NCBI RefSeq assembly: GCF_001940785.1
Contig: NZ_MSLS01000023.1
Location: 16,128-80,127, forward strand
Length of the DNA: 64,000 nt
Source: Bacillus sp. MRMR6
Lineage (GTDB): Bacteria; Bacillota; Bacilli; Bacillales; Cytobacillaceae
Direction: 5' to 3'
In this document: positions 8,901-17,580 of the stretch, one piece after another
Numbering within the stretch: position 1 is the stretch's first letter
How the letters are laid out: each line of letters opens with the position of its first letter
Program-made: the position numbers and the translations under genes
The notes under the pieces: model-generated
What the model was told of the DNA's origin: nothing
What the model saw: the letters and a program-made list of their open reading frames with translations, nothing else
Database searches by the model: none

Positions 8901-11741
8901 ATCAAGGTGACAAATGACCATGACCAATCGAGTTTACGCCTCAACGTGAACGAGGGCCAGATCCTTAACGGACAAGTAATCCTAAAAGGAACCTCAGCTA
9001 CGGACGCTCCTGCAGACGTAACCCTTTCCGTCGATGGAACGGAATTTGAGAGCGAAACGTATCAGTCCCTGGAACGAACAGCTTATTTTGCCTTTGATGT
9101 TAACGGCCTTAATACGTACTTCCAGAACGCCGTTACCATGGGCGACGAAATTCTTTATCTCATGGATGGTGACTGGTTAACACAATGGAAAACCTTCAGT
9201 ATTCCAATTGTGCCCGACCGTTTGCAGCTTGGAGACAATGTACTAACGGTTCGGTCCGGTAATAAAGCAACGCCGTTTGACTTGGGATCGTTAGAAAACC
9301 GGGATGATTATGATTTGAAGAACGTCCGCCTTGTTCTTTCCGACGGAACCGTTTTAACCGATCCATCCAACTCTAATCCAACTCAAGTGTTAAAAATGAA
9401 TGATGCCAACCCGTTTGTCGATTTTTATTTTACGATTAAAGAAGAGCATGCCCTTTCAAAAACAGTCAACTGGGATACCACTCTAATCCCGGACGGCGAA
9501 CATTCAGTGCTAGTGAAGGATACAGATGAGGAAAAAGCAGTCAAGATTCTGGTTGATAACACGGCACCCGTTATTGAATCGAATCTGACCGAGGGCAAGG
9601 AGTACAAAGGTGCGTTTATCATTGAAGCCAATGTGACGGATGCAATTGCCGGAGTAAAAACAGTAGAAACATTCCTTGATGATAAAAAAATCACCCTGCC
9701 ATACGAAACGGCTTCATCGAAATTAAGCCCAGGGAACCATAAAGTAACCATCAAGGGAACCGATCACGCTGGGAACACCACAGAGTTAATCGTCCACTTC
9801 TCGGTTGTGAACGAAAATCCTGAGCAGCCTGAAGGGGTGTCACCCGCAAACGGTGAACATGTTTCCGGCGACCCGACACTAAAGGTAAAAGTAACCGATC
9901 CGACCGGAGATGAGGTCGACGTTACCTTCTACCAAGGCTATCAGTATGATGCCGGTATGCCAAGTGTGGTGAAAGGCTTTAAACATGCTTCTGATACAGA
10001 ACCGCCGCAGTCAATGGCGCCAGTAGGTGAACAAGCTTTCACATCAGAAGATCAGTCACTTGTCAGTGCTGTAGACGGGAACTACTTAACCACTGATTCT
10101 GACACTCAATTCCCGTACCATCGTTTTGATGTCACGGTCGATGATTCAGTTGGCGCCGAGGACAAAGTTGAACTCTATTGGAAGGGAAAATCACTCGAAG
10201 GCCGTAAAGTTTCGATGTATGCGTGGAACCACCAAGAAGGAGATTGGGCACTCATTGATTATCAAATCGCCGGAGTAAACGACTTTGAACTATCAGGAAA
10301 TGTGGATGTAAGTGAGTTTATGAAGGACCAAAAAGTCAATGTTCTCATCCAGGATGAAATTCCAAGCACACCAGACGAATATGATTATACGTTTGTGTGG
10401 ATGTCAGATACACAATACTATGCAGAAAGCTTCCCTTATATTTTTGACCGTCAAACACAGTGGATTGCGGAAAAACAGGACGAGATGAAAATCGAATACG
10501 TCTTCCATACTGGTGATTTGGTCAATGTTTCAACAGATGTCAGTCAATGGAATTATGCCGATCAATACATGGGCGTTCTTGATGAGCACCAAATTCCGTA
10601 TGGTGTATTAGCTGGAAACCATGATGTGAACCAGGTCAATAACGACTACACGGATTATTACAAATACTTTGGTGCCGACCGTTTTGAAGATAAACCATAT
10701 TATGGCGATTCTTATCTTAATAATCGCGGCCACTATGATTTAATTTCTGCAGGCGGAAACGATTATATTATGGTTTACCTTGGCTGGGGTGTGACGGATG
10801 AAGGAATTGCTTGGGTAAACGATGTCCTAGCTGCCCATCCAGACCGGAAAGCGATTTTAAGCTTTCATGAATATTTACTGGCAACTGGAACGAGACATCC
10901 ACTTGGAGAAAAACTATATAATGAAATCGTCGTTCCAAATGAAAACGTCATAGCTGTTTTAAGCGGCCATTACCACGAGGCACAAACCTATATCAACGAG
11001 CTTGATGACAACGGTGATGGTACACCAGATCGGAAAGTGTACCAGATGCTTGCGGATTATCAAGCAGGACCTGAAGGCGGCCAAGGATATATGCGATTGC
11101 TCCATTTCGACCAGGACAATAACCGTGTCGTCGTAAATACGTATTCACCGTATTTAGATGACTATAATTACTATGACACCGATGCCTATCCTGGAAAAGA
11201 CGAATTTGTCATCGAATTAGATTTAGCTGCCGTCAACAAGCAAGTAGCAACAGACTACTTTGCAGTCAACGTCTTTAGTGATGCGGAAATTGGCAAAGAT
11301 CAAGGTGTAGCGAGCGGGGAAACAGCCCAAACGATGTGGAAAGGCTTGACAGAAGGAGAAACGTATTCGTGGTATGCAGTTGCAGAGGATGCCTTCACTG
11401 GACGAACAACGTCAGATATCTGGACGTTTGTAAAAGGCGAAAACGGCCAAGCTCCAGATCCAAATGATGGCGGCCAAGAGGGACCGCCAACAGAACCAGA
11501 ACAACCTGGCCGTCCAGTTGACCCAATCGGACCCGGACCGGTCAATTCTGGCGGGGATTCAAACGGAGCACCGGGAGCTGACTCCAAACAGCCTAGTGGA
11601 AAAACTAATGCTGTGACTAAAAACGGAAACACCCTTCCGAACACCGCAACCAATCAATTTAACTATCTACTAACCGGAACAGCTTTACTAATCGCCGGAG
11701 CACTATCCTTCCTGTTTGGAAGAAATAGAAAACAACAATAG
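5958..11741 (+). CDS. Wall-anchored lamin-tail/metallophosphoesterase surface protein (YvnB-like)
   Basis: A 1927-residue secreted protein. It starts at GTG, five bases after AGGAGG. A basic N-terminus and hydrophobic core form a signal peptide of about 40 residues. Three lamin-tail domains begin near residues 126, 412 and 699, each opening LL(I/V)TE followed by (F/I)E(V/L/I)(Y/H)NN. Ig-like linkers follow each, then more beta domains to ~1470. A calcineurin-like phosphoesterase spans ~1476-1700 with a full metal set: SDTQ, HTGD, AGNHD, FHEY and SGHYHE. A Pro/Gly-rich spacer leads to LPNTA (1893-1897), a hydrophobic segment and a basic RNRKQQ tail, the layout for sortase anchoring. B. subtilis YvnB combines similar domains. 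It probably hydrolyses extracellular phosphoesters or nucleotides; the substrate is not known. Confidence 0.85.
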   Translation: MKKTKRKSTHKKKGLAVTASLVIFASNLSLSVPSQVTFAEGNSTGTVIQENENEVQVISPPTPTEEMPQTTVDQQNMEEQTIEEQQEITSEPLEEDPESVETQQSAVPEPQEDIIEKQEVDYQSLPSLLITEIMPNNAGADDYEYFEVYNNTNQPVLLDHFTFSLRYTDGSGTADVDMTFAPVTLEPKETMVFWHNSNHKTVEDFNSHYQTNVPTDKMVQIDGAPNFYNGGNRAVVIKDTNGNDLVLANYLLDDIASGLVVQYQYPANGIEMTKLATKTQPTPGTLVPEQVPAQEVITAGHQAPVITHTPVTEANNSDDLVISAQITDDHDDLSASVYYQTEPGTDFIKIKMAQVANQTYEAIIPRNSLTTNKLSYYIEASDQNNRVAFSKENPMEVAIKTPEKIDYNAIPPLLITEISPNSAGGGTDYYEYFELHNNSDQPQVLTNYSFIYYYTDTGKELPFQIPATTIEPGETLVFWFNNGQKMLAEFNQHFQTALTANQVIEFTDTFPGFANGGNRALVLKNQQGAEVISASYLGSDNDNTGAGIQYKFPFSGTVMEKLQGLAAPMPGSTSSDQVPEVPVHIPEPAKDTVAPVIDHTPVQESEAFLPIKIEAKVTDNLSVPLVTLYYKEQTAEHFTVLSMNPSPEDANLFTAEIPAASVSDDVTYYIEATDGANVETSTENTILVKEQNIDYNKVPYLLVTELVPDSSNVGTADGYEFIEIYNNSNKEINFKDYKLYYRYGTDPGTDVVWPSVPEEVTIPAGETLTFWIINDQNTEKTVADFNAHYGENLVENQNIVRIYTGGMANSSMRGLVIGTNTHKEIALAYYNDAPNVDDTIANKGIMYSYPLDQSTQQNKLMIDNASPGKVEANQVPKQRVQLPEDTLAPIIDNRTAITETSEKENIRIVADVKDDQEVKSVRLFYKISGQSDYQMQILQKDTHDSLYHSIIPSPEIIGKEEVDYYFVASDGTNEQTSEHKQIKVTNDHDQSSLRLNVNEGQILNGQVILKGTSATDAPADVTLSVDGTEFESETYQSLERTAYFAFDVNGLNTYFQNAVTMGDEILYLMDGDWLTQWKTFSIPIVPDRLQLGDNVLTVRSGNKATPFDLGSLENRDDYDLKNVRLVLSDGTVLTDPSNSNPTQVLKMNDANPFVDFYFTIKEEHALSKTVNWDTTLIPDGEHSVLVKDTDEEKAVKILVDNTAPVIESNLTEGKEYKGAFIIEANVTDAIAGVKTVETFLDDKKITLPYETASSKLSPGNHKVTIKGTDHAGNTTELIVHFSVVNENPEQPEGVSPANGEHVSGDPTLKVKVTDPTGDEVDVTFYQGYQYDAGMPSVVKGFKHASDTEPPQSMAPVGEQAFTSEDQSLVSAVDGNYLTTDSDTQFPYHRFDVTVDDSVGAEDKVELYWKGKSLEGRKVSMYAWNHQEGDWALIDYQIAGVNDFELSGNVDVSEFMKDQKVNVLIQDEIPSTPDEYDYTFVWMSDTQYYAESFPYIFDRQTQWIAEKQDEMKIEYVFHTGDLVNVSTDVSQWNYADQYMGVLDEHQIPYGVLAGNHDVNQVNNDYTDYYKYFGADRFEDKPYYGDSYLNNRGHYDLISAGGNDYIMVYLGWGVTDEGIAWVNDVLAAHPDRKAILSFHEYLLATGTRHPLGEKLYNEIVVPNENVIAVLSGHYHEAQTYINELDDNGDGTPDRKVYQMLADYQAGPEGGQGYMRLLHFDQDNNRVVVNTYSPYLDDYNYYDTDAYPGKDEFVIELDLAAVNKQVATDYFAVNVFSDAEIGKDQGVASGETAQTMWKGLTEGETYSWYAVAEDAFTGRTTSDIWTFVKGENGQAPDPNDGGQEGPPTEPEQPGRPVDPIGPGPVNSGGDSNGAPGADSKQPSGKTNAVTKNGNTLPNTATNQFNYLLTGTALLIAGALSFLFGRNRKQQ

Positions 11742-11754
11742 CAAATCATTCAAC

Positions 11755-11797
11755 CCGAATAAAGGACATGTAAAGTGCCCTTTATTCGGCTTTTTTT
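11755..11797 (+). terminator. Rho-independent terminator after the surface-protein gene
   Basis: CCGAATAAAGG and CCTTTATTCGG arms around a 13-base loop, followed by CTTTTTTT. Confidence 0.9.
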
Positions 11798-11934
11798 GTA
11801 CAGCAAAATAAATAGATGGTTAAAAGCTCTCGAAAAAGATGGACTATAGTTGGGAGTTAATCGGAGTGGCAAGCAGGCAACAGGATATGATATTAAGCCA
11901 ATTCTGGAACGAATACAATATAAACTCCGATTAA

Positions 11935-12054
11935 TTGATTGAACGAATTCAACAGGAGCTTACTTTAAGTAGAGAAACATCAAGGACCGAATCTAAGGTC
12001 CTTGATGTATATTTGATTATCAATCAATATTCTTTAACAGAGCCAATTCTCTGA
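11935..12054 (+). CDS. Very short ORF faintly resembling Spo0E-type phosphatases (uncertain)
   Basis: A 39-codon frame from TTG directly after an in-frame stop: LIERIQQELTLSRETS then ESKVLDVYLIINQYS. The SxxLDxY pattern and the preceding IExIxxEL helix recall Spo0E-family aspartyl-phosphate phosphatases, but the inter-helix part is about seven residues short and no ribosome binding site is visible. A perfect 11-bp stem-loop (11978-12007) lies inside it. It may be a relic or chance. The rest of the gap 11798-12149 shows nothing else I can support. Confidence 0.2.
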   Translation: MIERIQQELTLSRETSRTESKVLDVYLIINQYSLTEPIL

Positions 12055-12149
12055 GGAAACATGAAAAATGTGCACCTCTCTTTGGGTTGCCTAAAAGAGA
12101 TGCCTATACGAAATTTTTGAGTAAGGACTTAAAATTTTCGTTCATACTA

Positions 12150-12171
12150 GGAGAACCGTCCCTGCGTCACC
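12150..12171. repeat. Single-arm copy of the GGGACGGTTCT element beside azoR
   Basis: GGAGAACCGTCCCTGCGTCACC, reading as the outer half of the palindrome with its GTCAC end; the azoR stop codon is four bases away. Confidence 0.85.
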
Positions 12172-12174
12172 CTA

Positions 12175-12807
12175 TTAAACTGCTACTGCTGATAGTTTTC
12201 TAGCAGCTTCTTTTACTTTTTCTAGTCCTTCTGCAATAATGTCTGCCGCTTGTGCTGGCATTGCGTTGTGGCCCTCGATGATGACTTCATCTACGATTTC
12301 CATTCCGAAGACTCCGCCTACAACGTTCTTAATGTAAGTCGCTGCCATTTCCATTGGTGCTGCTTCTGGTGTTGAGTAAATACCACCGCGCGCACTTAGG
12401 ATTACTGCCTTTTTGTCTGTCATTAACTGTACCAGTTGGCCATTTACGTCATATTTGAAAGTGAAACCTGCTTGGTACACATAATCGATAAACGTTTGTA
12501 ATGGTGCTGGGATTGTTAGGTTCCATAATGGAAACGCGAATACAACTAAATCAGCCGCTGTAAGAGCATCCATTGCTTTTTGTTTTGCTGCAAGAAGTCG
12601 TTTTTCTAAATCTGTCATCTCTTCGCCTGATTGTACTTTTCCAAATGCATTGAATAAGTCTTGACCAAAGTAAGGCATATCTTCAGTAAATACATCAAAA
12701 GTTGTTACATTTGCACCTTCTATATTATCCATAAAAGTTTCATACATTTTACTCGAAACAGCGTCTGACGCTGGACGATTATTTGCTTTTACTACCAATA
12801 TATTCAT
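12175..12807 (-). CDS. azoR: FMN-dependent NADH:azoreductase / quinone reductase
   Basis: A 210-residue flavodoxin-fold enzyme that uses NADH to reduce azo bonds or quinones in the cytosol, often as protection against electrophiles. Recognisable AzoR features: N-terminal ILVVKANNRPASDAVSSKM for the phosphate of FMN, the FAFPLWNLTIPAPLQTFIDY segment, the conserved AGFTFKY, and LSARGGIYS. Length matches the family (about 200-210). An AAGGGG ribosome binding site precedes the ATG. It stands alone between repeats, and no regulator is adjacent. Confidence 0.88.
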   Translation of the reverse strand: MNILVVKANNRPASDAVSSKMYETFMDNIEGANVTTFDVFTEDMPYFGQDLFNAFGKVQSGEEMTDLEKRLLAAKQKAMDALTAADLVVFAFPLWNLTIPAPLQTFIDYVYQAGFTFKYDVNGQLVQLMTDKKAVILSARGGIYSTPEAAPMEMAATYIKNVVGGVFGMEIVDEVIIEGHNAMPAQAADIIAEGLEKVKEAARKLSAVAV

Positions 12808-12901
12808 TTATATAAATCCCCTTTTACATATCTTAAACTAGATACTTTCAATTCAAATATCTTGAATAAACAATATATAAATATAATAGATTTGTCAAAG
12901 A

Positions 12902-12937
12902 AAGTGCACGGGAAGTGCACGGGGACGGTTCTACTGC
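12902..12937. repeat. Single-arm GGGACGGTTCT element with 11-bp tandem duplication
   Basis: AAGTGCACGGG occurs twice head to tail (12902-12912, 12913-12923) and runs directly into GGACGGTTCTACTGC. It has the same architecture as the two copies at 5764-5853. Confidence 0.9.
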
Positions 12938-13236
12938 ATTTTAATGAGTTAGGTAGATAAGAAGGGAAAAGGTGATGGTTTTTTGCACATCGCGGTGCAC
13001 GAAACATCACCTAATTTATACACTAATGCCAAGCACAAATAACTGCCCCTCACTTGATAAAAAACGATTCTTCTAATACAAAGGGACAGTAAAGCAAGGA
13101 AGTATCTCATCATTACTAACAATACCTTCGAATATTTTATCATTTTCATTAACATGGTCCCCCAAAATCCCACTATAAGGAATAATATTGCCTAATAGGA
13201 GAATTATATTAGGACACCTAGATAAAACACCGATCT

Positions 13237-13270
13237 AAAAAGAGACTACTTATCGTTTGTGGTCTCTTTT
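13237..13270 (+). terminator. Terminator-like hairpin
   Basis: AAAAGAGAC and GTCTCTTTT arms followed by ATTTTATT. It could serve either strand; no gene ends immediately before it. Confidence 0.45.
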
Positions 13271-13482
13271 ATTTTATTCTTTGCAAATAAATTAAAATAT
13301 TTACCGTTAAAAATACAAATAATATCCATACCATTCTTTTTCTTTTGGCCATTCAGAAACTAGGTCCTTTTCGCCAAATATTTTTGAACAAGCAGAATGC
13401 CATTATGTATTCTTCCAATCCAGCTTCATTGCTTTTGATAAACTTGTTTAAATAGTGCATTCATTTTTTATATAATAAAGGC

Positions 13483-13519
13483 AAAAGGAAGCAGGAGAAC
13501 CGTCCCCTTGCTTCCTTTT
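13483..13519 (-). terminator. Repeat-derived hairpin ending the ROK regulator gene
   Basis: AAAAGGAAGCA (13483-13493) and TGCTTCCTTTT (13509-13519) flank a GGAGAACCGTCCCCT core. Here the GGAAGC arms of the dispersed repeat are rearranged around the core so that on the minus strand the hairpin ends in a T-run. The gene's TAA (13518-13520) lies within it. Confidence 0.75.
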
Positions 13520-14741
13520 AATTATCTGTTTTAAACAGTTTGTGTAATACTAGTGTGACTGCTCCTAGGACCATTCCTGTTTTTCCTAGTGTTGAACAAA
13601 CGACGTTAATTTCCTCGTGGGGACTTTTAAATGTGTATTTTTCAATCATTTTTTTGAGTGGGGATACAATAAAATCTCCTTGTTCAAAAATATATCCTTC
13701 TAAAATGAGTCTGGATGGCTTAAGAATATTTATCATATTAGCTGCCGCTAACCCGAGCGAGCGCGCGCTTTCTTCTAAGATCGATACAGCAAAGAGATCG
13801 CCTTCCTTGGCTGCTTTAAAAATCATTTTTAACGTGAGTTTATTCTTGCCATCCTTTATCCATTGGGAAAGAATGGAATCTTGATGATTAGTTAACTCAC
13901 TTTCCACTTTTTTAACAATAGCAGCTTCTGAGGCATATGCTTCTAAACAGCCATGATTCCCGCACTCACATTTTGGGCCATTTACTTCAATAATCGTATG
14001 TCCAATCTCCCCGCCCGTATTAAAAGGGCTTTTATAGATTTCATCTTTAATAAAGATCCCGGAACCGATACCTAGCCCGACACTAAGGCAGATGAAATCT
14101 GAGAGATCTTGTCCTTGTCCAAACCAGCTTTCTGCTATCGCTAACGCACGAACATCATTCTCAACCATGACAGGAAGCTTAAATTCTTTTTCCAAGGTTT
14201 CCTTTATGGGAATATTCTCTAGATGCAAATGCGGAGAAAAGATGGCGACACCTTCATCCGGGTCAACTAACCCGTGCATAGCAAAACCAATTCCCAGAAT
14301 TAAATCACTTTCAATCCGTGAACGTTTTAGTACATCATGGATATTATTGATAATCATGTCCATAAATTCATCTTTTGACGGAAGTTCGGTCATTTCCTTA
14401 CTGTAATCCGTTACAATTTTTCCATCCATTGTACTCATAACAACTCGTACAACCTCAGCGGCAGCATAAACCCCGATAATATAATAGGCCGAGTAATTAA
14501 TCCGCAGCAGAAACGGCTTTCTGCCGCCCGCCACCGTTGAATTAGCAGCCTCTTCCTCTGTAATCAGGTTTTTTTCAATTAATTCACTGACCATTGTACT
14601 GACCGTTGGTTTCGTCAGCTTGGTTAATTTAGCAATATCGGCTCTCGAAATCGGTTCTTTTAAACGAATCGTGTTTAAAACCGTTGATTGATTATGCTGT
14701 TTCATTCGTTCGAAGCTTCCGGTTTTACTATCGTTGCTCAC
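13518..14741 (-). CDS. ROK-family transcriptional repressor (XylR/NagC type)
   Basis: A 407-residue regulator. The winged HTH at about 13-75 (STVLNTIRLKEPISRADIAK, then TKPTVSTMVSELI) is followed by a ROK sugar-kinase-like domain with the ATP-phosphate loop region, VENDVRALA, a zinc motif CECGNHGC and the GGEIGH signature. It starts at GTG after GGGGTGA. It lies just downstream of the GH2/ABC genes on the same strand but behind a terminator, and is the likely repressor of that operon, responding to the imported sugar or its product. A candidate operator is at 19917-19967. The gene ends inside a repeat-derived hairpin. Confidence 0.85.
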   Translation of the reverse strand: MSNDSKTGSFERMKQHNQSTVLNTIRLKEPISRADIAKLTKLTKPTVSTMVSELIEKNLITEEEAANSTVAGGRKPFLLRINYSAYYIIGVYAAAEVVRVVMSTMDGKIVTDYSKEMTELPSKDEFMDMIINNIHDVLKRSRIESDLILGIGFAMHGLVDPDEGVAIFSPHLHLENIPIKETLEKEFKLPVMVENDVRALAIAESWFGQGQDLSDFICLSVGLGIGSGIFIKDEIYKSPFNTGGEIGHTIIEVNGPKCECGNHGCLEAYASEAAIVKKVESELTNHQDSILSQWIKDGKNKLTLKMIFKAAKEGDLFAVSILEESARSLGLAAANMINILKPSRLILEGYIFEQGDFIVSPLKKMIEKYTFKSPHEEINVVCSTLGKTGMVLGAVTLVLHKLFKTDN

Positions 14742-14827
14742 GAAACTTCACCCCTTTTCTAGAACCGGATTACCAGTTTTTTAACGGTAACGTCAAGCTC
14801 TTTCCTACCAGTCATTTAATAAAAAAA

Positions 14828-14876
14828 CCTTTCTAAAAGGACGCTCCTCGCTAAATTCGCGCCTTTTTTAGAAAGG
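14828..14876 (-). terminator. Terminator after the GH2 gene
   Basis: CCTTTCTAAAA and TTTTAGAAAGG arms, with seven T residues following on the minus strand (14821-14827). It separates the GH2 operon from the ROK gene. Confidence 0.8.
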
Positions 14877-14892
14877 ATTCTATCATGTCTTG

Positions 14893-16692
14893 TTATTTAA
14901 TAATATCGGAATGCCACATATCGTTGATTTCTTTGATCTTCGATAGCTCACATTTTGGTTCTCTGTTATAGGATAATAACCCGTTTATTTCTTGTTCAAC
15001 ATCTGTTAACTGGGTATAGCAAAAGCCGTGCAGTGCCTTTGAAGCATAAACCGCATCCATGATTCTAAGATAATCAGCGGTAAATTCCTGCTCATCTTTT
15101 ACGGATGTATAGCCCCAGCCATTGTCCTCGCCGACCTTGAAGCCAATGCCGCCAAATTCAGTTAACAGGATCGGTTCACCTTTATGCTCAAAGCCGTCAG
15201 CATAAATTCCTCGTCTTGCTGGCTTGGACTGCAGGAGAGCTTCTTTCGTCGAAAGGGACTCCCTAAAGTCCTCGTATTTGTCCGTTTCATTCGCTGAACC
15301 GTGGTTGTAATTATGAATCGCGCAAATATCGGTTACCGTCTGTTCCCAACCATCATTCGATATCACCAAGCGTGTTGGATCAAGAGAATGGATGAGATGG
15401 TACAACGCTAACGAATGGTGCTGTTGCTGTTTATTCCCTTTAATAAATGGAACTCCCCAGCTTTCGTTTACCGGAACCCAGGCGACAATTGACGGATGAT
15501 TATAATCACGTTCAATGATTTCAATCCATTCCTTCGTCAATCTGGCAGCGGCATCCTCACTAAAAGAAGCTGAGGCAGCACATTCCCCCCAAACAAGGAA
15601 ACCTAGTTGGTCTGCCCAATAAAGGAAGCGTGGATCTTCTACTTTTTGATGTTTTCTACATCCATTAAAGCCCATTTCTATTGCAAGTGCAATATCTTTT
15701 TTCAGGTCCTCGTCCGTTGGGGCTGTCAACAATCCCTCTGGCCAATAGCCTTGGTCTAGGACTAGTTTCTGATAGTATGGCTTGTTATTCAGGTAGACCA
15801 TTCCATTTTCACTATGAACCTTTCTCATGCCAAAATAAGAATCAATCTCGTCATAGACCGTTTCTTCATCTTTTAAAGTGGCCTTGAAAGTAAACAGGTT
15901 TGGATTTTCTGGTGACCAGTTCCAGCCGTCATGGTGGAACGCTGTTCTGAATACCTTTCGATTATACAGATTGATTGAGCGTTTATTATAAACTTCAAAC
16001 ACTTCAACGGTATCTTTGGCGATCCTTTCGCCCTTAAAGCTAATTTCGATGTCTACTTTCTTGTTCGTACATTCACCCGCTACCTCGAACTCAAGGGTAA
16101 TATCTCCACGGTCAATATCTGGCGTTAACCTAAGTTTCGAGATACTTGTCTGGCATAACGGCTCCAGCCAGACGGTTTGCCAAATACCAGTGGTACGGGT
16201 ATACCAAATGGAATCTGATTTTTCAACCCAAAATTGCTTTCCACGAGGAATGGTCTCATCTGTTGAAGGGTCTTCCACTCTTACAACCAGACTTTCCTTA
16301 CCCCAAGTTAAATAATCGGTAATATCAAGAGAGAAGCTTACATGCCCTCCTTCATGGAAACCGGCAAACTGCCCGTTCACATAGATCCATGCCCGGTAAT
16401 CTACTGCACCGAAGTGTAAAACGACATTCTGTTGATTCCAGCCAGCCGGAACCGTAAATTCCCTACGGTACCACACATGATCGTGGAAAGTTGGATCATG
16501 GATGCCGCTTAACTTTGTTTGATACGCAAACGGAACCGTAATTTTTCGATCAAATGCACTTTCTTTTTGAAACCATTTTTCCTTTACACCAATGTTTTTA
16601 TCATCAAAGGCGAAATCCCATTCGCCATTTAAATTTAGCCAATCTTTTCTAACCAGTTGCGGTCTTGGATATTCATTACGAGGTACTGACAT
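14893..16692 (-). CDS. Glycoside hydrolase family 2 enzyme (beta-galactosidase/beta-glucuronidase type)
   Basis: A 599-residue intracellular enzyme without a signal peptide. The N-terminal jelly-roll sugar-binding domain (about 10-180) includes GAVDYRAWIYVNGQFAGFHEGG. An Ig-like domain follows, then a TIM barrel from ~300. The acid/base is Glu410 in VPVNESWG and the nucleophile is Glu512 in LLTEFGG, both in the expected GH2 contexts. It is shorter than LacZ (~1000) and close to the compact GH2 glycosidases of Bacilli. It is the last gene of a SBP-permease-permease-hydrolase operon, so it likely cleaves the beta-linked oligosaccharide brought in. Exact sugar specificity cannot be read. Confidence 0.85.
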   Translation of the reverse strand: MSVPRNEYPRPQLVRKDWLNLNGEWDFAFDDKNIGVKEKWFQKESAFDRKITVPFAYQTKLSGIHDPTFHDHVWYRREFTVPAGWNQQNVVLHFGAVDYRAWIYVNGQFAGFHEGGHVSFSLDITDYLTWGKESLVVRVEDPSTDETIPRGKQFWVEKSDSIWYTRTTGIWQTVWLEPLCQTSISKLRLTPDIDRGDITLEFEVAGECTNKKVDIEISFKGERIAKDTVEVFEVYNKRSINLYNRKVFRTAFHHDGWNWSPENPNLFTFKATLKDEETVYDEIDSYFGMRKVHSENGMVYLNNKPYYQKLVLDQGYWPEGLLTAPTDEDLKKDIALAIEMGFNGCRKHQKVEDPRFLYWADQLGFLVWGECAASASFSEDAAARLTKEWIEIIERDYNHPSIVAWVPVNESWGVPFIKGNKQQQHHSLALYHLIHSLDPTRLVISNDGWEQTVTDICAIHNYNHGSANETDKYEDFRESLSTKEALLQSKPARRGIYADGFEHKGEPILLTEFGGIGFKVGEDNGWGYTSVKDEQEFTADYLRIMDAVYASKALHGFCYTQLTDVEQEINGLLSYNREPKCELSKIKEINDMWHSDIIK

Positions 16693-16743
16693 GATGTGTG
16701 CTCATTCCTTCCTAACGGTTTTGTCTCCCAAAAATTTAAGAAT

Positions 16744-17574
16744 CTATTTAATTCCGCTTTGATTCACACCTTTAATAAAGGAGCGCTGGCCAATGATAAA
16801 CAATAGAACGGCCGGAATCGTTGCGATTGATGTTAGTGCCATCAACCTTCCCGGTGAAGAAACGAAGCTTCCTTGCTGCATGATGGCAATCCCTGTTGTG
16901 ATCGTTCTCATTTCAGGAGAGTTCGTTGTGACGAGTGGCCATAAAAAGTCATTATAGATACCCATAAAGGTAAAGATGGCTAATGTCCAGATAACAGGAC
17001 GAGAAGAAGGCAGGACAACCTTCACGAATACTTGCCACTTGTTTGCACCATCCAGGAACGCCGCTTCTTCCAGCTCCTTAGGAAATCCGCGAAAATATTG
17101 ATAAAGTAGGAATACGCCAAAGGCATTTGCAGAGTACGGAAGAATTAATACCGCATATGTGTCCAAAAGACCTAGTGCATTGAATTCCATATATAATGGC
17201 AAAAATGTAATCACCCACGGAATCGTCAATGATCCAATAAAAATGCTGATAAGTGTCTTTTTAAACGGGACATCAAGACGGGCCAGTCCATATGCTGCCA
17301 ACGTATCGACGGAAAGGACAATCATCGTACCGACAAACCCGACAAACAGTGAGTTACCCATCCATTTCAATACCGGTGTATCGGTATTTCCAGCTAATGT
17401 ATACTGATAATTTTCAAGCGTGAATACTTCCGGCAGCCATTTGATCCCTGCCGTGAAGGCTTCTTGATCCGTCTTAAAGGAAGTAGCCAGCATCCATAAA
17501 ATCGGAACAATAAAGATCAAGCCTATGAGGACTGCTAAAATTACGATGAATGTCTTAAATGTTTTACTTTCCAT
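16744..17574 (-). CDS. Sugar ABC transporter permease, MalG/CUT1 type
   Basis: A 276-residue inner-membrane permease with six hydrophobic segments and the EAA loop EELEEAAFLDGANKWQVF that docks the ATPase. AAGGAG precedes the ATG. It is second of the permease pair in the GH2 operon, six bases after the end of its partner. No ATPase gene is linked. Confidence 0.9.
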   Translation of the reverse strand: MESKTFKTFIVILAVLIGLIFIVPILWMLATSFKTDQEAFTAGIKWLPEVFTLENYQYTLAGNTDTPVLKWMGNSLFVGFVGTMIVLSVDTLAAYGLARLDVPFKKTLISIFIGSLTIPWVITFLPLYMEFNALGLLDTYAVLILPYSANAFGVFLLYQYFRGFPKELEEAAFLDGANKWQVFVKVVLPSSRPVIWTLAIFTFMGIYNDFLWPLVTTNSPEMRTITTGIAIMQQGSFVSSPGRLMALTSIATIPAVLLFIIGQRSFIKGVNQSGIK

Positions 17575-17580
17575 GCTGGT

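Larger units (their letters stand above)
12808..13482. other. Intergenic region without a supported gene
   Basis: This AT-rich 675-bp stretch holds one single-arm repeat (12902-12937) and one terminator-like hairpin (13237-13270). Two short minus-strand frames here lack ribosome binding sites and recognisable content, and one includes repeat sequence, so I do not call them. Confidence 0.6.

Noticed and set aside
12804..13173. Two overlapping minus-strand frames (68 and 74 codons) upstream of azoR
   Set aside because: No recognisable content, no ribosome binding sites, and one contains the repeat arm.
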